Shown here: positions 63,232-64,000 of the stretch, piece after piece | Layout: every line of letters begins with the position of its first letter | Position numbering within the stretch: position 1 is the first letter of the stretch | Position numbers and translations under genes: made by a program | Assembly (NCBI GenBank): GCA_004020875.1 | Contig: SAPZ01000009.1 | Span: 62,001 to 126,000, forward strand | Length of the DNA stretch: 64,000 nt | Source of the DNA: Mesorhizobium sp. | GTDB lineage: Bacteria; Pseudomonadota; Alphaproteobacteria; Rhizobiales; Rhizobiaceae | Direction: 5' to 3' | Notes under the pieces: model-generated | What the model was told of the DNA's origin: nothing | What the model saw: the letters and a program-made list of their open reading frames with translations, nothing else | The model's database searches: none

Positions 63232-63257
63232 GTTCGTAATTTGTTCTAATTTTGTTC
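63232..63257 (-). promoter_or_regulatory. Triple GTTC-N7 LexA (SOS) box
   Basis: GTTC at 63232, 63243 and 63254, each separated by exactly 7 AT-rich bases, so two overlapping GTTC-N7-GTTC operators. On the minus strand (GAAC repeats) it precedes the 28-aa gene by about 22 bases. Confidence 0.75.
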
Positions 63258-63266
63258 GAATGTCAA
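63238..63266 (-). promoter_or_regulatory. Promoter of the 28-aa gene
   Basis: Minus-strand TTGACA (63261-63266), a 17-base spacer, then CAAATT (63238-63243) or, shifted by one, AAATTA. The LexA boxes lie across the spacer and -10, so a bound repressor would block it. Confidence 0.5.
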
Positions 63267-63462
63267 CGACCGCCGGCACGGAGCGGCAGCGAGAGAATTT
63301 TGCACGGTAAATGAAAGGTTAACTGCCGTGGGAGGCAGGAACTGTAAGGCGCGGCAGCGACAGGAAGCCATGAATGACTTCAGTTTCACAAATGCGATCG
63401 GCTACCGGGCGGCGTGTGCAAAGTGTCGGTGATTGGCCACTGTCTTCGCCACTGCCGCGAAC

Positions 63463-63615
63463 CTACGACTGCGGGCAGCCACAGACCTCGCGATTGAAGC
63501 CCTGGACGCACCGGTATGAACCGCCGCGTGGACAACCGAAAAGCAAGGAGTAGATGGTCGACACGGCCACCGCCAGGAACAACAGCGCGACAATCCCGAG
63601 CATGACCTTTTTCAC
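63463..63615 (-). CDS. Small membrane/exported Cys-rich protein, 50 aa
   Basis: GTG start at 63615 with GGAGG 6 bases upstream. The product has a hydrophobic N-terminal segment, MLGIVALLFLAVAVSTIY at about 5-22, then a short tail with four cysteines (FGCPRG, YRCV, VCGC). The anchor or signal plus Cys-rich tail suggests an envelope protein with disulfides. No family is recognised. Too short for usual gene calling; the strong ribosome site supports it. Confidence 0.6.
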   Translation of the reverse strand: MKKVMLGIVALLFLAVAVSTIYSLLFGCPRGGSYRCVQGFNREVCGCPQS

Positions 63616-63742
63616 GGCAGCCTCCGACCGGCGGGCGGTCGCATCTTAGCACATCCGCAGCGGATGCATGATCGGATGCCATGACATCGTCATCGGCTGT
63701 GGGACCTGGCTCGGGGCCAGTAAGTAGATTGTCGACCTGGCC

Positions 63743-64000
63743 TCAGAGGGGCACGACTTTCCCCTCGGCCAGCGTCACCCGGCGGTCCATGCGCGATGCC
63801 AGCTCGTGATTGTGGGTGACGATCAGTGCCGCCAATCCGGATTGCCTGACCAGCGCCTCGAGCGCGTCGAAGACATAGGAGGCAGTCGTCGGATCGAGAT
63901 TGCCGGTCGGCTCGTCGGCGAGGAGCACCAGCGGCGCATTGGCGACCGCGCGGGCAATGGCGACACGCTGCTGCTCGCCGCCGGAAAGCTCGGCCGGCCG
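63743..64000 (-). CDS. lolD: Lipoprotein-releasing ABC ATPase LolD, 3' part
   Basis: Only the C-terminal 85 residues are visible; the gene continues off the right edge. It starts in the ABC signature [20 protein letters not shown], followed by Walker [13 protein letters not shown] and the switch His in VTHNHELA. LolD with LolC/E extracts lipoproteins from the inner membrane. The ending GKVVPL is typical of the family. The partner lolE is probably just to the right. Confidence 0.85.
   Translation of the reverse strand, partial: RPAELSGGEQQRVAIARAVANAPLVLLADEPTGNLDPTTASYVFDALEALVRQSGLAALIVTHNHELASRMDRRVTLAEGKVVPL

Noticed and set aside
63369..63431. 20-codon plus-strand ORF with AGGAAG before ATG, downstream of the SOS box
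   Set aside because: Too short, and the spacing of the ribosome site is poor. The LexA repeats fit the minus-strand gene better.
63651..63665. CATCCGC/GCGGATG hairpin downstream of lolD as terminator
   Set aside because: No T-run on the lolD strand and the stem is short, so it was not called as a terminator.

Overview
The window looks like a chromosomal piece of a Mesorhizobium-type member of the Rhizobiales (Alphaproteobacteria). GC is high throughout, and the window has DUF1127 proteins, rhizobial intergenic palindromes, the soxBDAG sarcosine oxidase operon, aerobic-type cobalamin genes (cobC, cobO, cobP) and an alphaproteobacterial SOS box. I see no insertion sequence, phage gene, CRISPR array or rRNA. 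One tRNA-Leu(GAG) is present. The genus is inferred from gene content and style; no 16S or marker comparison was possible.

Layout. 1-0.7 kb: 3' end of a corrinoid-protein activator (RACo/RamA type). 0.7-5.3 kb: acyltransferase, two DUF1127 proteins, an HSL-type esterase, a LysR regulator and small ORFs. 5.5-10.2 kb: GbdR/GlxA-type regulator, TauABC-like ABC transporter, DUF1194 protein. 10.4-12.2 kb: purC and a site-2 protease. 12.4-15.5 kb: a first FAD/GcvT demethylating dehydrogenase and a small exported protein. 15.9-18.4 kb: MscS-type channel. 18.6-23.7 kb: soxBDAG. 23.9-26 kb: DHA2 MFS exporter and nitroreductase. 26.3-33.9 kb: a tight operon of XRE-cupin regulator, second FAD/GcvT dehydrogenase, homocysteine methyltransferase, aminotransferase and third FAD/GcvT dehydrogenase. 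33.9-42.0 kb: ABC importer plus amidohydrolase, flavoenzymes, RidA-like and creatininase-family proteins, apparently a catabolic module for a small N-containing ring or amide. 42.0-45.7 kb: tyrosine phosphatase and cobalamin genes. 45.8-50.7 kb: ChaC, a decayed Rieske oxygenase gene, MFS, YeiB/DUF1624, methyltransferase, MerR. 50.8-60.5 kb: mgtE, an atypical LuxR regulator and the serine-cycle genes sgaA-mclA-mtkA-mtkB-ppc. 60.6-64 kb: tRNA-Leu, lipB, a START-M50 fusion, two very small genes and the end of lolD.

How the genes fit together. Much of the window handles N-methyl groups and one-carbon units. Corrinoid activation (left edge), three DMGDH-type dehydrogenases and sarcosine oxidase would strip methyl groups from betaine-like compounds down to glycine and pass them to tetrahydrofolate. 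Homocysteine methyltransferase can take methyl groups directly. Serine-cycle enzymes could assimilate the C1 and glycine carbon, and the cobalamin genes supply cofactor. This is an inference from co-location and family knowledge.

The most interesting small signal is at 63.1-63.26 kb. A 28-residue single-pass membrane peptide lies directly behind three GTTC repeats at 7-nt spacing, the alphaproteobacterial LexA operator pattern. That is the architecture of an SOS-induced division inhibitor like Caulobacter SidA, but nothing beyond size, topology and operator supports the analogy. A second signal is an 11-nt motif shared exactly by the upstream regions of the GbdR-like regulator and the first FAD/GcvT dehydrogenase.
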